A DNA stretch of 64,000 nt, from IMG/VR virus record IMGVR_UViG_3300024239_000011, positions 268,303 through 332,302 of that record; one strand, 5' to 3'. Shown here piece after piece: positions 16,525-30,300 of the stretch (position 1 is the first letter of the stretch; the number at the start of each line of letters is the position of its first letter). The position numbers were made by a program, and so were the translations under genes. The notes under the pieces were generated by a model that worked only from the letters and a program-made list of their open reading frames with translations, made no database searches and was not told where the DNA came from. This DNA comes from a virus.

Positions 16525-17166
16525 ATGAACTTCAGCCCCGCCCTGTCGAACAGCATGCCCACCGAAGAGCGCATCCAGCAGATGCGCGAAAACATCCTGA
16601 ACAACTCGCCGCGTGGCACGGACGACGCCATGACCGCCATCGGGGTCACCGAAGAGTTCCAGCGCCGCATTCTGCGCCGTGCCTTCAACTCCACCCTGAA
16701 GCCCGGCGGCTCCAACCATGATCTGGTCACCACCGGCAAGTGGATGCGCCACCGCGAAAAGACCGCCGGGCTGGAAGGCGCCCCCAAGGGCAAGCCGGTG
16801 ATGGCTTACCAGCCCACCGTGTCCACGGTGGTCGAAATGCAGCGGATTATTGGGTCGCATGCCGACGCTCTTCCTCCCGCTGTCATTGAAAATATGGCGG
16901 TGGTCGCGGACATCTTTACTCAGCGATCCGGCAAATCGCTGCGCGAAATGGACCTCTACACCATCGGTGAAGCGATCTCCAAATCGCACGAAGCCAGCGC
17001 GACCCAGTTGATCATCGAGCGCAAGGATCGCGAAACGGCTGAAAAGCTTCTGGAAGCCGAGCGCCGTGTTTCCGAAACTGAGCGGAAGGCTAAGGAACAG
17101 CTTGCCGATATCGTCAATCGTCTGCTGCCCGCCGGGTCCGCCAATCTTCCTGCCGCTGCTGGCTAA
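16525..17166 (+). CDS. Unknown protein, 213 aa
   Basis: I chose ATG 16525 (MNFSPALSNSMPTEERIQQM), with GGAG upstream; ATG 16495 is an alternative and the longer frame looks non-coding. The C-terminal third (about 150-205) is a strongly charged helix, probably a coiled coil. No family recognised. A weak promoter (TTGCCA, 17 bases, TACAAA near 16433-16461) may serve it. Confidence 0.7.
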   Translation: MNFSPALSNSMPTEERIQQMRENILNNSPRGTDDAMTAIGVTEEFQRRILRRAFNSTLKPGGSNHDLVTTGKWMRHREKTAGLEGAPKGKPVMAYQPTVSTVVEMQRIIGSHADALPPAVIENMAVVADIFTQRSGKSLREMDLYTIGEAISKSHEASATQLIIERKDRETAEKLLEAERRVSETERKAKEQLADIVNRLLPAGSANLPAAAG

Positions 17167-17183
17167 AACTTCGCCGCAGGCTC

Positions 17184-17221
17184 TTTACATTAAGTCCCCG
17201 CCACGTTATACTGGCGGGGAC
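17184..17221 (+). promoter_or_regulatory. Promoter with inverted repeat over the -10 box
   Basis: TTTACA (17184-17189), 17-base spacer, TATACT (17207-17212). Perfect 9-base arms GTCCCCGCC and GGCGGGGAC flank the -10 box (about 17194-17221). It could be an operator or a terminator hairpin for the upstream gene; there is no T-run. Confidence 0.55.
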
Positions 17222-17238
17222 TTCGTTTGGAGGTAGTC

Positions 17239-18330
17239 ATGGACCCGCTTCTTCTTTCCGACAAGCTTACGAAGGCGTTCCAGCGTGTGGTTGACACACC
17301 GGACGCAGTGGCGGGCGCCATTGTCCGAATGCTCACCGCCGAGGGCAAAACCCTCCACGACGTGAGGCTGATCGTTGACGATACGTTGATCGATCTGGTC
17401 CGCCGCCAAGCCGCTGAACTGGAAACTCTCCGTCAGTACGCGCCCCGTACCTGGGCTGACTTCGAACAACTGGCTGCGTCCAAGATCAGCATGAAGGGTG
17501 CCAAGGGTACGTGGATTGGCAATTTGGCGAAGCGTATCAAGTTCGATCCCAATATGCTGAAACAGTGCAAGGACACTGGTTATGTACCCAGGTCCGTCGT
17601 GCAAATGGTGATGCAGCTTCCTGATCTGGACACGACCGGCGTTGACCTGACCAAGGAAATCGAAGACTTCCTGATCCAGTGTGACAACAACGGCATCAGT
17701 CAGTACACTCTTGCTAAGGTTCTGTCGGCTATTGCCGGGAAGGACATTACCGAAGGGCAGATACAGCGAGCCTATCAGAAAGCGCCCAAGGGCGAGATTC
17801 TGCCCGCCGACAGCGACGTGTCCCTGAAATCCGCCGAACTCAAGCGCATTGGCGAAAGCCTGTTCGGTATGTCGAACAAGCGGAAGCTGTATCGCTTCAT
17901 GGATACCTGGGGGGTCCACAACGGTGTCGAATATGTGAGAGGCGGGGCGGATAAGGTTCTCAAACTTTCTCAAACGAAGAAACTTCGGGAGGCGTACTAC
18001 CGCGAACTGAAGCTTCGTGCTGCCAACCCGAAGTATGCTGCGCTGAGCCTTCAATATGCTCTGGTTCCGCGCTGCAAGAAGGGTTCCAAGGATCGTGGCA
18101 ACATGTCGTCTGAGGCGTTCGTTGCTCTGGCGAAGGGCTGGTTCGGGGATGATTTCGTCCCGTACATCGCCGCCTTCATCGGTTTCGATGAACGCAGCAT
18201 TCGCGACATCGTTAGCGGCTCTCGCCCGGTCACCGTTGAGTTGGAACAGTGGTTGCAGCAAGTTGTGAGCAACCCGGCCCCGGTCAACGATGATGGCGGC
18301 GCCGACGAGGAAGAACGCGAAGCGGTGTAA
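17239..18330 (+). CDS. Unknown protein, 363 aa
   Basis: I chose ATG 17239 (MDPLLLSDKLTKAFQRVVDT) after GGAGGT; an in-frame TTG lies at 17227. The protein is largely helical and basic with an acidic C-terminus (DDGGADEEEREAV). A DNA-binding or regulatory role is possible from the helical repeats near 140-180 and 300-345 but no motif is certain. Strong promoter upstream, terminator downstream. Confidence 0.8.
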   Translation: MDPLLLSDKLTKAFQRVVDTPDAVAGAIVRMLTAEGKTLHDVRLIVDDTLIDLVRRQAAELETLRQYAPRTWADFEQLAASKISMKGAKGTWIGNLAKRIKFDPNMLKQCKDTGYVPRSVVQMVMQLPDLDTTGVDLTKEIEDFLIQCDNNGISQYTLAKVLSAIAGKDITEGQIQRAYQKAPKGEILPADSDVSLKSAELKRIGESLFGMSNKRKLYRFMDTWGVHNGVEYVRGGADKVLKLSQTKKLREAYYRELKLRAANPKYAALSLQYALVPRCKKGSKDRGNMSSEAFVALAKGWFGDDFVPYIAAFIGFDERSIRDIVSGSRPVTVELEQWLQQVVSNPAPVNDDGGADEEEREAV

Positions 18331-18334
18331 AGGA

Positions 18335-18365
18335 AAAGGCGGGGATCACTCCCCGCCTTTCTCTT
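18335..18365. terminator. Bidirectional terminator
   Basis: Arms AAAGGCGGGG and CCCCGCCTTT over a 6-base loop, with T-rich flanks on both strands, between convergent genes 17239-18330 and 18364-33330. Confidence 0.88.
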
Positions 18366-21300
18366 AGTTACCCCAGTAATGGGTGGCTGGTTTTTCCCGT
18401 AGGAATTGTGCCATCGCACTGTTGGAGTATTGCAGCCCGCGATACGAGCGGAGGTGCAGAATAATGTTGTTCTGCCCGTTCGTCGGCGCCGGGATGTTCC
18501 GGCGGAACTTCAGGATGGTTCCGTCGATGAACCAATCCTGATACCGTATCAACTGTTCTTCAATCGTTCGCGTTTCACCGGTTTCAGGATCAACAAATCC
18601 TTCGTGTTCGATAATAACGCGAATATCTAGAAGCTCAGCATCATATGCGCGTGACAATTGATACCAACGCCCAGCATCAGCCTGGGTCACGCCTTTCGTC
18701 CCAACTGGGATGGCATCTAGCTGTCCTTGGAAGCCCTTATCCAACAATCCTTCCCAGCGATACCCACCGGGAATATATTGCGGTGCCCCACCATCGACAA
18801 CAATTGTTCCAGCCGGGTAAGACGCACCGGAAATTTCCCAGTTCGAGACGGTGGCAGAGAAGGTCAGTACCCATCCTTCAGTTGGGGCATATGGGAATTT
18901 CACTACAACTTCATCCGTGTCATTGCGAGTAACGGTGTAGCTTTCCTTCCGATACTCTTTCACCATCACCTTGCCGTGATCAACATACTCTGCCTTGATC
19001 ATTACGGCATCGTCATTCATGGGGTCGAACCAACCAGGGAGAATAAATTCTTCCTTTAGCCCATCAGATACTTCCATATGATTTCGATAAATGTTGCGAA
19101 TACCAGATGATGTTCCGCCAGTACCACGACGAATATTCAACAGACGGTTATTCACCACGTCGATGCCCATGTATTCGATTCGTTCACCATCTACAAATAC
19201 GGCTTCTGGGGTCAGTAGCGGACGTACCGACGAAACAACGTTATTCCCAAAGAATGCAGTTGCTAATGCATCAGATGCACTGTCACTGATTGAGAAATCT
19301 TGTCCGTCTACCCGACGTATGATCAAATGCCCATGTTCGGTAATCGCTGCTGAAATCGTAACTGCACGAAGATCGGCGTTCGAGTTGATTGCCATTGCGA
19401 TGTCCGCGTGAGTGATGATCCCATCCGCAGCACCACCAGCGGCATTGTCGCTGACAACCACGTGTACTGGTGGAACTGGTGTTGATGACAGTAGATCAAT
19501 GTTGACCACCAACGTTGCAGTGGTTGCATACATTGTCACGTCTTTTCGTGACAGAATAGCAGCTTCATTATTAGTCACGAACACTTTTGCATCAACAACC
19601 TGCATATGACGATCATCAAAATCCAATGCAGTATTCAGCTTGGTCTTGTGGGCATCAGCAATGCGTAGGTATTCCCATTCGTCCTGGCTGTTCTTGAATA
19701 ATCGGAAACCAACCGGCTGTTGCGCGGAGCGATTGGTAAACGTCGTTACAACCACACGCCAATCCCCACTATGCCGATTGTTGAAGCTCACGAGCGGGCG
19801 GCTTCGGTTATCATCCCATCCAAAATACGCATCCCAACTGAGATTATCCCAGCCGATGGTGCTGTTTTGAATGGTGTAATCCATGCCGTAGATATTACGG
19901 CGCCCGTTTGTGTTGACCCACAACGAATTTGCATCGCTGGGGACACGGGTCAGTGGATATTTTCCATTTACAGTCGCGGTGAAGACCTCAGTCCGAATAC
20001 CCATCGCTTCATCGTCACTAAATGTGGTGACAGTAATCCAGTCACCATCTTCCAACGTCAGCCCTGCAAACGTTGGACCATAGAGATGCAATTCGTTTCC
20101 GTTCTTGATGTCGTAGTCATACTTGCCATGTTCATACCAAACAAAGCAAATATCGGCATTCTTGCTGGGTGCATCAAAGAAGTGAATCTCGCGGGTAGCT
20201 TCTTCAACCGCACGAGCCAATGATGCTGCGTAGTTTCCGGTATTACGCATTCCGGCGCTGGTAATCATACGACTCCAACGACCGCGCCCCAAATAGAGGA
20301 TCATATCCCCATCTTCGAACCCGAACTCGTTCTGATTGGTTTGATTTGGGTTAGGACGATTCATCCCTTTCGTTGCCCACGTACCAGCAAACGCCACTCC
20401 CAGCCAATTACGAACATTGGTGCCTTCTGGTTTTGGGGTGTTATCAAATGGCACGCCATCATAACCACCATCGTCAAACCCGAAATACCCTTCTATAACA
20501 AAGTAATCACCCGCTTTTAGATCGTCATCACCATCACATGGTAACGCATCATTAGCATCGATTGGCCCTCGGAAACGCTGCGGAATGGTAAAACTGCCCA
20601 CATCCACCGTTCCCGTCGCATCACCACCGACTGTTCCTGCGGGATACACGGGGACAAGTGGAGTCGTATTCTGCCCAATCCAGATTTGGGTGTCAGCAAC
20701 CGAGGTAATTGGACGTTCGAAGCGGTATGCAAAGCAACCGCCGTCACCCAGGAAGTACCGAGTTGTTGGTGGCATCAGACGAATACCACGACCAACGTCA
20801 TCCGCTACCAACGGATCGCCAATTGACGTTCCGGCTGGTTGACCGTTCTCACAGATCAAATCAGCTTCGGTGATCTTTTTATAAACCAATACAGCCCCAT
20901 GGTGCGGTACCGTTGGGGACGGGACATCAGTCAGAATAATCGGCTCACCGGCAGTATATTGATACTGATGAGTACGAACTTTGACAATGTTCGGGGTGTT
21001 GAATGCGACGATAGCAACCTCTCCCGGTTCACCATCAGTCAGAACAACTTCATGAGTACCGGTATCATGTTTGATCACGGAATAATCACCGAGGGACAAC
21101 ACTTCGCCGTCACGAACAACCGATATATGTGACTGAGAATAGGTAATCCCTTCTGGATTTTTCAGCATCAATGGCGGCATGATGCCATTAGTCGGGCTAA
21201 ACCGAGCGATTTCCACAATGCGCTGGTTCTGATTGTTTTGGAAGTCATTCGATGCCGCATCCTCGATCTCGTATGTCACCGTCACGAGGGTTCCTTCAGT

Positions 21301-24300
21301 GGGGGCAACCCCAAGGAACAATTGCTGTTCGATAACATTAAATTCGGTGATCTCAGTGACCGGTTGAGTGCCAGCTTGTGTCCAAACGCGAATATTTGGA
21401 GTTGCTGCCGGAAGTTTGGTCAATGTAAATTCACCCACGCCAACCGACACAAACGTATCGATGTTTTCCACATTGGTACCACCAGTAGAGAATGATGTGA
21501 TCTTGATGACCGCACCCTTCGGCGGGGCAATACCCAATTCAACTACACCAGTGTCCCAGTGCAAGTAATACTGATCAGCACGTACCGCAGTATCGCTGCT
21601 AAACAATGGATCACCGGTCATTGGGTTGCGCGAAACCATTTCAAGCATCATGTTCTCGCCGTCCAGCCCGACCGTGACAAATACCGTTTCGCGGCTTGAT
21701 GGCTTTTGTCGCAGTTCAAAGTGCGTCGTAACATCATCAGCTTCGTAACGCGCCGATACAACAGACGGCGCACCAGCGGTGGCTTCGGTGTATACGGTGA
21801 TGCCTAGGCTATCCGCCGTCCGCGTTGCTATCAGTTCTTGTGGACGATTTTCATCCATATAAGGGTTGGTCATGGCAGGTTTGCCCTGTAATTCGATGCG
21901 GACTTCCGTACCTTGCACAACACTTTCATCGAAAATGACATGCCATGTGCCAGCTATATTTTCGAGATGATAACCATCTAGTCTACGGCGTCCGTTGACA
22001 TACACACGTGCATGCCAATTTAGGTCATCCGCACTACCGATAACGCCTACAACAGGCGCCCCATCAAGTTGGAAATCTTGTTGCCCGTCGAGGGCTTCAA
22101 AGGTTTTGGACGGACCCGCCAGGAAGAAACCACCATCAACAATTACATCATCAAACCCGCTGGTAGAAGCCGGGGCAGTAAACGTGCCTCCCATTATGTT
22201 CATATCGTAGTAACGAGTTGATTTCTTCTCGCTCATGGTTGTTTCTACACCATCTACAATATCATTGGTGACAACCGCAACCGTGATTAGATCACCGTGA
22301 TTAGGAAGTGCGTTGAACCTTACTTTCCACAGGTCTTCTGTTGTATTGTAATAGAAATCATATGCATCGGAAAGTTGAACTATGCCGTTGTATTCAACAA
22401 CCACTACATCGCCGTCCATCTTGTCGCGAATGCTATCGAAGATATGGTCGCCCCATCCAAGGGAGTTGTCCATTCCATCCTGCCAATATGTGACAGGGAC
22501 TTCATCTTGACCGTTGTACACGAAATTCATCACTGGAACATGGTTGCCCACATCTTCAGAGAACTTGGTGTCCAACAGATCGCCACCATCCATGCGGGTA
22601 CCCTTGAAGTTGATATCCAAGAGTTCTCGCATATCTTTCGCAGGCATACCAGGGGTTGGGCGATAGTAAAGCATGATGCGCTCAGCCTGGGTCAACAAAT
22701 TCGGGTCCATGGTATTGTCGTATGGAACCGTAATATTGTCTCCTTTCTCATTAACCAGGGTCAACACATCATCCCGGTACGTGAGTAGGTTCATCGGTAT
22801 GTTGTCACTACCAAAGATAATGTCACTTGGAAGTGACGCTTTGATTTCGATAGTGTTGGCATCAACATACTTCATAACCTTATATGCGCCCACCATGGTC
22901 GTTTGCGAACGACGACGAATGTAAATGGTCTGTCCATCCTTAGGCGTTTCATTAATACGCAGACGTACCCCTGGATCGGTCTTATAGGTGATCATTAGTT
23001 GATCACCGGATTTTGGTGTTGGACTGATCATCACAATTTGCCCATTACCATACATAAACGTGTACAAAGGATCGGCATTTGTTACACGCGGCGTTCCGTT
23101 GCGCGGAATAATCGCGTCAGGTGTAATCAACTCCCAATTAGATTGATCGGTTGCAAAATCCACGCTGGTATGCGAGGTGGTACACACAAAAACTGATCCG
23201 CTGTGTTTAGCCAAATCATTGACCACATACACCTTTTCCGCTGCCCATGCCTTAACTCCACGTAAATTGCGCTTTACTTTTACGCTAATAGTGGATTCGT
23301 GATATGGTATGTTTTTAAGTGCAATTGTACCGGTGCTTGTCCCACGAATAACGATATCTTCGCGTTGTTCCATCGAGACAATTTCATAGTCAGGTGTGTA
23401 GGTTTTTGCATCATTATCTCGTGAGATTTCTAACGCATCACCATCGGTGTAATAATTTGCCGTTGTTGCCCAATCAAGTAGACGACCATCCACGTAGACT
23501 TCGAGATCATGTTCATCTACCCGGAACGGCAATTCAAACAGCTTCGTGTGTCCATCACCAGTCAGCACTACTTCTGGAATTGGCTGGGGGATAACCACAT
23601 AAGCGGCAATCTGGGGGATTGCATCGCTCCAATGTTTTAGTTTTTCGCCGTCAAAATCACCAGTGGAAACATACGATTTGATGCACAAGTAGTTCTTTGT
23701 GCGCCAACGGATAATATCCCCAACCACATACGAAATATTAGCGTCATATGCAGACGGATTCATATCATAATGCGGTGCCACCACATTGTGGTTGGCTGGG
23801 GTTTTAACAATGACTCGGTTGGATGCCCCAGGTTTTAGGCTGGCAATGCGTGTTGGAATTGGGTGGTTGGGTGAACGCAAATACACAACTTTCCAATGAT
23901 CTTGGTTTAGACCATCGTAGTTATGGAACCACACACGATCACCAAGACGATGCGCACGCTTGGTGGTCGATTCCTCACGTTGACCATAGTGTTCACGGTA
24001 CAACTTCAACAGAGCTTGCTCACCATCCACGTACCAATCAATCCATTTTACACGGTCAAAGTGAATCGTAGTCTTCATCGAGCGTACCGGATAATGGTCG
24101 TCCGCGATTTTCTGGAAGTTTTCGTACCAATCCTTGTGATGTCGGCTGTTACGAAAATCCGTGGCCGTATATGGATCAGCAATAGTGTACGTACCATCCC
24201 CATTCCATACCACGTCGATTACTGCGTGATCCTTAATGGTACGATCCAATGGGAATACTGGCTTATCAAAGTCGGTAACACGGGCATGACCGGTTTCCAT

Positions 24301-27300
24301 CGGGAGAATCTTCGACAATGTAAAATCGCGGATTTTCGAGTGGTACGGCTTGACTTCGTTGATGTATCCAATAATTGAGTCGGTCTTGTCTTTACGCAAC
24401 ACCGGTTCTTGAATCAACGGCTCGTTGATACCCTTGATGAACAGAAACGATGTTTTGAATGCCCAATCGACCATCCGGTGTTCGGTATGAGCGTAATGTA
24501 CCATAGCAAAGAACAGGGCATTGATTTCACCCTTGGACAGTAACCCTGGTATATCAGCATCACCCATCAATGCTTTCAGCATAGCCTTGAACTCAAGGCT
24601 ACCATCACGGAGGCGGACAGTCTCCCAATATGCGTTCAAATCAGTTGGATGATTGTCCTTAATGATTTGGCGCCGACTTTCGTCGTAGAACCGATCACTC
24701 AGCTTAATAGTACCATTCTTGTAGGCTACCATTTTCCAACGACCGAAGGCTTCACCATCAACCTTGCCCTGGTATTCCTGCCAGTACCAGAGGTCAATGT
24801 CCTTTTTGTCAATCCGGATCAGATCGCCTGCTGAGAAACCAACCTCACGGTCGTGGATATCGCGTTCAACTTCACTTGGGAATACATAACGCGGGATGTT
24901 CAGCTTCGAATAACCAGTATCATACCAGTCAACGGTAGACCAGAAATCAATAGTTTTATAATGCTGAACTGCATCGCAAGACCAACGACCGGCAACGGTC
25001 GGATCGTAACTCCACAGAGACCAGAAGCCATAGGTTGAAGTATTACCACGAACCAGAACTCGGGTACCACGTTCTAGAACGAAGTCAGGGTCGATTTCCT
25101 TGGCATTGCGTTCGTCAAATGAGTCAACTTCCATGTGGTAGTCTAAATCACCAACTACCTCAAACCAATTGTTGTTGTCCACGCCAACCACTGCGTTCGA
25201 AACACACTGTATCCACTTGGTGCCACGATTGTCATTACCACGACGAACATAGATATTAGCCCCTTCCGGTAGGTGGCTACCGGCGGCACAATCAGTGGCG
25301 CGAACGAATACCTTGTCGTTTTCGTGGTAAACGTAGATGCCGTTCTCCGTGGCATCTATCTGGTTCTTCACCAGTACGCGGTTGCCCTCCCGGACAAACA
25401 CACGGTCGATGGTACCAGGGAATGTACCGCCAGTTAAATCAACGTTGCCGTCAATCGTCGCGGTGGCCAAATCGACATCAATCTTCGCAAGCAGACCTAT
25501 ACTTGAACCAACATGCTTCTGCGCTACTAATGCCCGTGGAGATTTTTCAGTGAACGTCAGCAAACCTTCATCGGACGATTGAAGATACGTAAGATCACCT
25601 TGCATGACCGGGCGCTTGGTCAGCATGGTATTCACTCGCTCTACAATGATGCGACGTGCCATGTAGCGGTCATTGAACCATGACTGGCGCGGACGGAAGA
25701 GGTTGCCATAACGTTCCACCGTGGACAGGCTCAGGTCGGGAACGTCCATGTATTCGACGTTGAAGCCAACCAACGAGTCGGTCATCTTTCGCCACAATAA
25801 TGGATCGGGGTATGACCGGTCATCACCTTCGCGCATCAACACCCATTCACGGTGAACGTTGTCTTCGCGGTCGGTACGACGATAGTTAACCTGAACAATA
25901 CTGTTCTCATCGTTGAGCAGATAATCAACACCTGAAATGATTGTCGCATCTGGTGAGATTGGTGCGAACCATGGCATATCAAATGTCGATGGGTTCTCAA
26001 TGAACTTAGCAACCTGAGTGGTCGTCAATTTGCGCCATTCAACCGGGGGAACTGTTGCCTTGTTTTTGACCCAGAAATAGTATACGGTTTTATAATCACC
26101 GGTAGCCGGATCATATTCGGTGCGCTCACACCATGCCGGGTTGTTGGCATCCTTTACTGATCCAGTTGGTTTGGCGTCAAATGCTTCGATTGCCTTACCC
26201 TTGTTGATTTCGACTTGACGTGCCCATTCGGTGGGAGGAACCGTTGAACGGGTCCACTCGTACACATCAATCGTGGCACGGGGCGCCAAACGACCCCACA
26301 CGTACTTGCGATACTTGTTATCACTAATCTCGTAGTCGAGGAACTTGACGGTACTCAAATCCCACCACAGGCGATGTTCTTCTCCACCACCCCAGGCAAT
26401 TTCCGGATTCATACGATGGTATTTGGGGTCGCCATTATTGTATACTGCCGGATCAATTTCCAGTTTGTACCAAATTTCTGCATCAGCCGTGCCCGGTATG
26501 ATGCCCTTGGCAGGATCATACAGGTGAACGTACTGCTGTACCTCAGTGGTTTTCTTGTCATAGATTACCGCATTGAAAATACGATTGTTATCTACTTTTG
26601 CTGGTTGGATACGAACCGGTATGGTATCGAAATTATTACCGTTGTATTGATATACTGCATACTTACCATTACCCGCATCATCTACATAGGCAAGGTCACC
26701 TGACAACCACTGCCCGGTATTCAGCGTTGCATTGCGTGCAGATATGGTTGCAAAACGGCGTGGGAAGAATTTCATCACGGCAGGACCAGTGGTTCCGCCC
26801 TGCGAAGTCCAATCAAACATGTCGTCAATTACCACCGGAATGATGAATTCCGTAGTAGATGGTACTGACTTCACATAATGAATACCACGTACATCCGGTA
26901 TCGACTTGGTATCTGTAGTGATTACGATCAAGTCGTCAATAGCAAGATTATGGGTGTCCGAAACTGTGATTTTAGTTTCAGTATCCGACACATATTCGAC
27001 CTTGGTAACATTAACAACAGCCGTACCGAGGTTCTGAACAGAGAACATCTGCCATTCGTCATTGATGTCGTATACCCAAATTTTTTCACCCGTCACAAAG
27101 TTCTTACCCTTCTGAAGGATTTCGTAGTGAACACTGGACAAGTCGGTAAGATCAAGGGCATAATGATCAGATTCATCCACACGGGCATAACCAGCAACCG
27201 GAAGATCACCCTCACGGGTTTCATTGATTGCGCGTAGCGGGAAAATGGTTTCCATTTCCCGGTTTGGTTTCACCACCCACCGGTTCTCGGTTTCTACCAA

Positions 27301-30300
27301 CCGTCCAGCGTCAATGTCTTCCACGATAGTTGAAGCACTGGTGTGTGCGGACAACACCGAGTAATACCGGTTGTCGAATTTAACCTCTTCATATTTTGAA
27401 TAGAAGGTATTCGGTGCCCATGACTGAACTTCAAGTGGAATATTGACTACATCATCGTTCGGCAGATCAGCAATGGTACTGTTGTTGGCGAAAAACTCAA
27501 CCAACTGCGGACGTGACCGTACTTCTCGTTGACGCAACAAGAATTCAAAGGTCAATTTATTGGTAACGCCACCATAGTTTCCGACGCGGAATGCCCATTC
27601 ATCAAAGAATTTAACTTCTTCCGCGTCCAGCACAAAGAAACTACGCAAGAGTTTTTGCATAGCATCAGAGGTGCCTTTCTGACGCATGGCACCCTGGAAG
27701 AACTGGAACTCGGTCTTAGGATCAAGCAACAGATCATTCATATAAGCGCGACCCTGGTAGCCCACTAAGTGCAGCGAGTAATTACGCAGGGTTGGATTAT
27801 CTACCCCATCTTCAATACCAAAGAAATGACGGAAGTCATCCACGGTCTTTTCGAAGTTTGGGATCAAAACATTGTCGGTCACAATAAAACCGGGGGCATC
27901 CATGCGCCCAACCCAATCCATTGACCGCGTTGCCGACAGACGGAGACGTGGCTGACGCAGGTTGAATACCGGATCATAGATCAGATCATTGAAAATTGTC
28001 ACGTTGTCGAAAATGATAACGTGTTCAACTTCACTGACAAACAAACGGGTCAGATAAATCAATTGGTCGTTACGTGACGTGACCACCAATTCATTACCGA
28101 CGCGCGAGACATCGGTTTCGCGCGGTTGTATCATAAAGCCATCGCGATTAAGCATCGAATATGCACCACGCACAATGCGTTCGATATTCTGTACTTCGCC
28201 ATGGTCGGTGACGAATTTGACATATTTTGATGCCGGTGACAGTGCAATAGTATTACCCGGTGCCCAACGTCCGAGAGACCAGAACAAAAAGTCCTTGCCA
28301 ACCGAGACCCAATCAATCGTCTCTTCGTTGGCAAAATCCATTTGTTCGAAAACCCATCCGTCTTTCTTCAGCCAGCGTCCATAATCCACAAGGAAGTCAA
28401 AAACATCTTGTGGATTGTAAAATTCAGTACCATACGGTACATTAAGAATGTTTCCGGCACGGTTTGCATCAAGATAATGAATTACCGTGATGCCTTTATT
28501 ATTCGGACCAAGATCAAGTGGTTTCCAGAAGGAATCCCCAAACTCTTCACCGGAACGATGGTTGTCAATGCACTTGTATTCAACTCCCTGATTAACAACG
28601 ATATCCCCTGCCGTGTACACAACATGAGCTTGCCATGGACGACCAGTTTTTTCGGTCTTACCAACGGCAACCTTGGTCTTGCGACCATTGATATCACTTG
28701 GAATGGTGCGGAATACTGGATCAACCACATCGTAACCAAACACCTTCCATCCTCGACCGGTCCACTGCACGATTACGCCGCTATAGGTGTGATCGGCAAT
28801 GCTCGGGCTGCGATATAGGAAGACGTTGATGTTTTCGCTCGGGACCAAACCGAAGTTATCGGCACGAGCCTGTAAGGTGTTCTGATCCACAAACCCCGCC
28901 ATTTTGTGACCAAGACGCACGTCAATACCACGAATGACCTTACCGAACGCCTCGGTAATATCCTGACCACGGCTTTTGATGTAATCACAAACCCATTGTT
29001 GTACCCCGGTCACGCGATAACGCTGCGGAAGATCAACCTCAGAGGATTCTTCGCCATGCAAGGTCAAATAGCTGTGCGGACGACGGGCACGAATATCATC
29101 GTACACCCACTGACGGGTTTGCTTCTGGTTGCGATAAATTTCCTTCAGGCGGACGGTATCCCAACAGTATTCGATCAGTCGCACCGGCTTGATCAAATAT
29201 CCGCTCATGGTAGCAGCGAACGGGAAGTTCGGGCTGCGGCGCCATGCGGTTTCTGTCGGTCCATGATCCCCGAATTTCCATTCCTGCTGTGCTTCAAACG
29301 CAGTCGGAAGGCGCGAACAAATACCAGCAGATACCGGATCAATCAAATTACCAAGATCATCTACCGGAATGTACTGCGACATTCCGGGACGCTGGTACTC
29401 TGAATAGGTACCAGCGGTCGGTCCACGAGCGATAATGCCGTTTTCAAGATCGCCCCACAACTTGGTATTGCCGCGCGTATATGGAGCCACGCCGTAATGG
29501 GCATCCCACCAATCCGGCTTTTGTGACATACCAAGCATTTCCCATGGGTGTGTATGGGGGCGGTCGGTATCAAAATAGTACAAATAGATGCCACGCCAAT
29601 GCCCTGGCAACGGCTGCCCGTCACGATCAGGAACCGCTCCGTAATTCCATGTGAATGGATTGTCGGCAATCCACGTCTGGTTTTCACGATAATTGACGCG
29701 AGACATCGTTGCCCACCGTTCAAAGGCAGGACGGATAATGCTGTTCCATTCAGCCCATGAATAATCGGTCAAATAGCCTGCACCACCCTCACTCGCGGGG
29801 CGCCGGAATTTACCAGATACGTACCGACGATGGTCGAAAATCCGTTCAGCCCCTCGTTGGGCAAAACGCAGCGACGAATTGTTGTAAACGCGCTTCTCAA
29901 ATTCGAGTACAACGCTGTTCAGGAACTCATATTCCCCGGTGAAGCTTTCGATATACGAACCATCATGTGCCTGAATAAACTGACGTGGGTTCAGCAGCGT
30001 CTCATCCACTACCATCCCAGGACGGAAAATAGCATAGATGCCCATTTGAGAGGGCGACGGTGGCACGTAGGTGAAATACCCATCATACCGGATCAGACGA
30101 ATTTTATCGGTTTCATTGAGGCTGAAATCGCCAAGCAGACGTATTTCGTCTACGTCAGTCTCGTAGTCCCACCCACGATCCAATAATTTCGGAAATTCGC
30201 CGTTCTTTTCCAAATAGACGAATGATTTTTCGATGTTCTCGCGGGTGCCTGGAATCAGATATTCGTTGACACCGGTAAAGCAGTCCACCGAAACTTCGAA

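Noticed and set aside
17206-18261. Leftward 351-aa ORF
   Set aside because: Antisense to the 363-aa rightward gene that has a consensus promoter, GGAGGT and a terminator.
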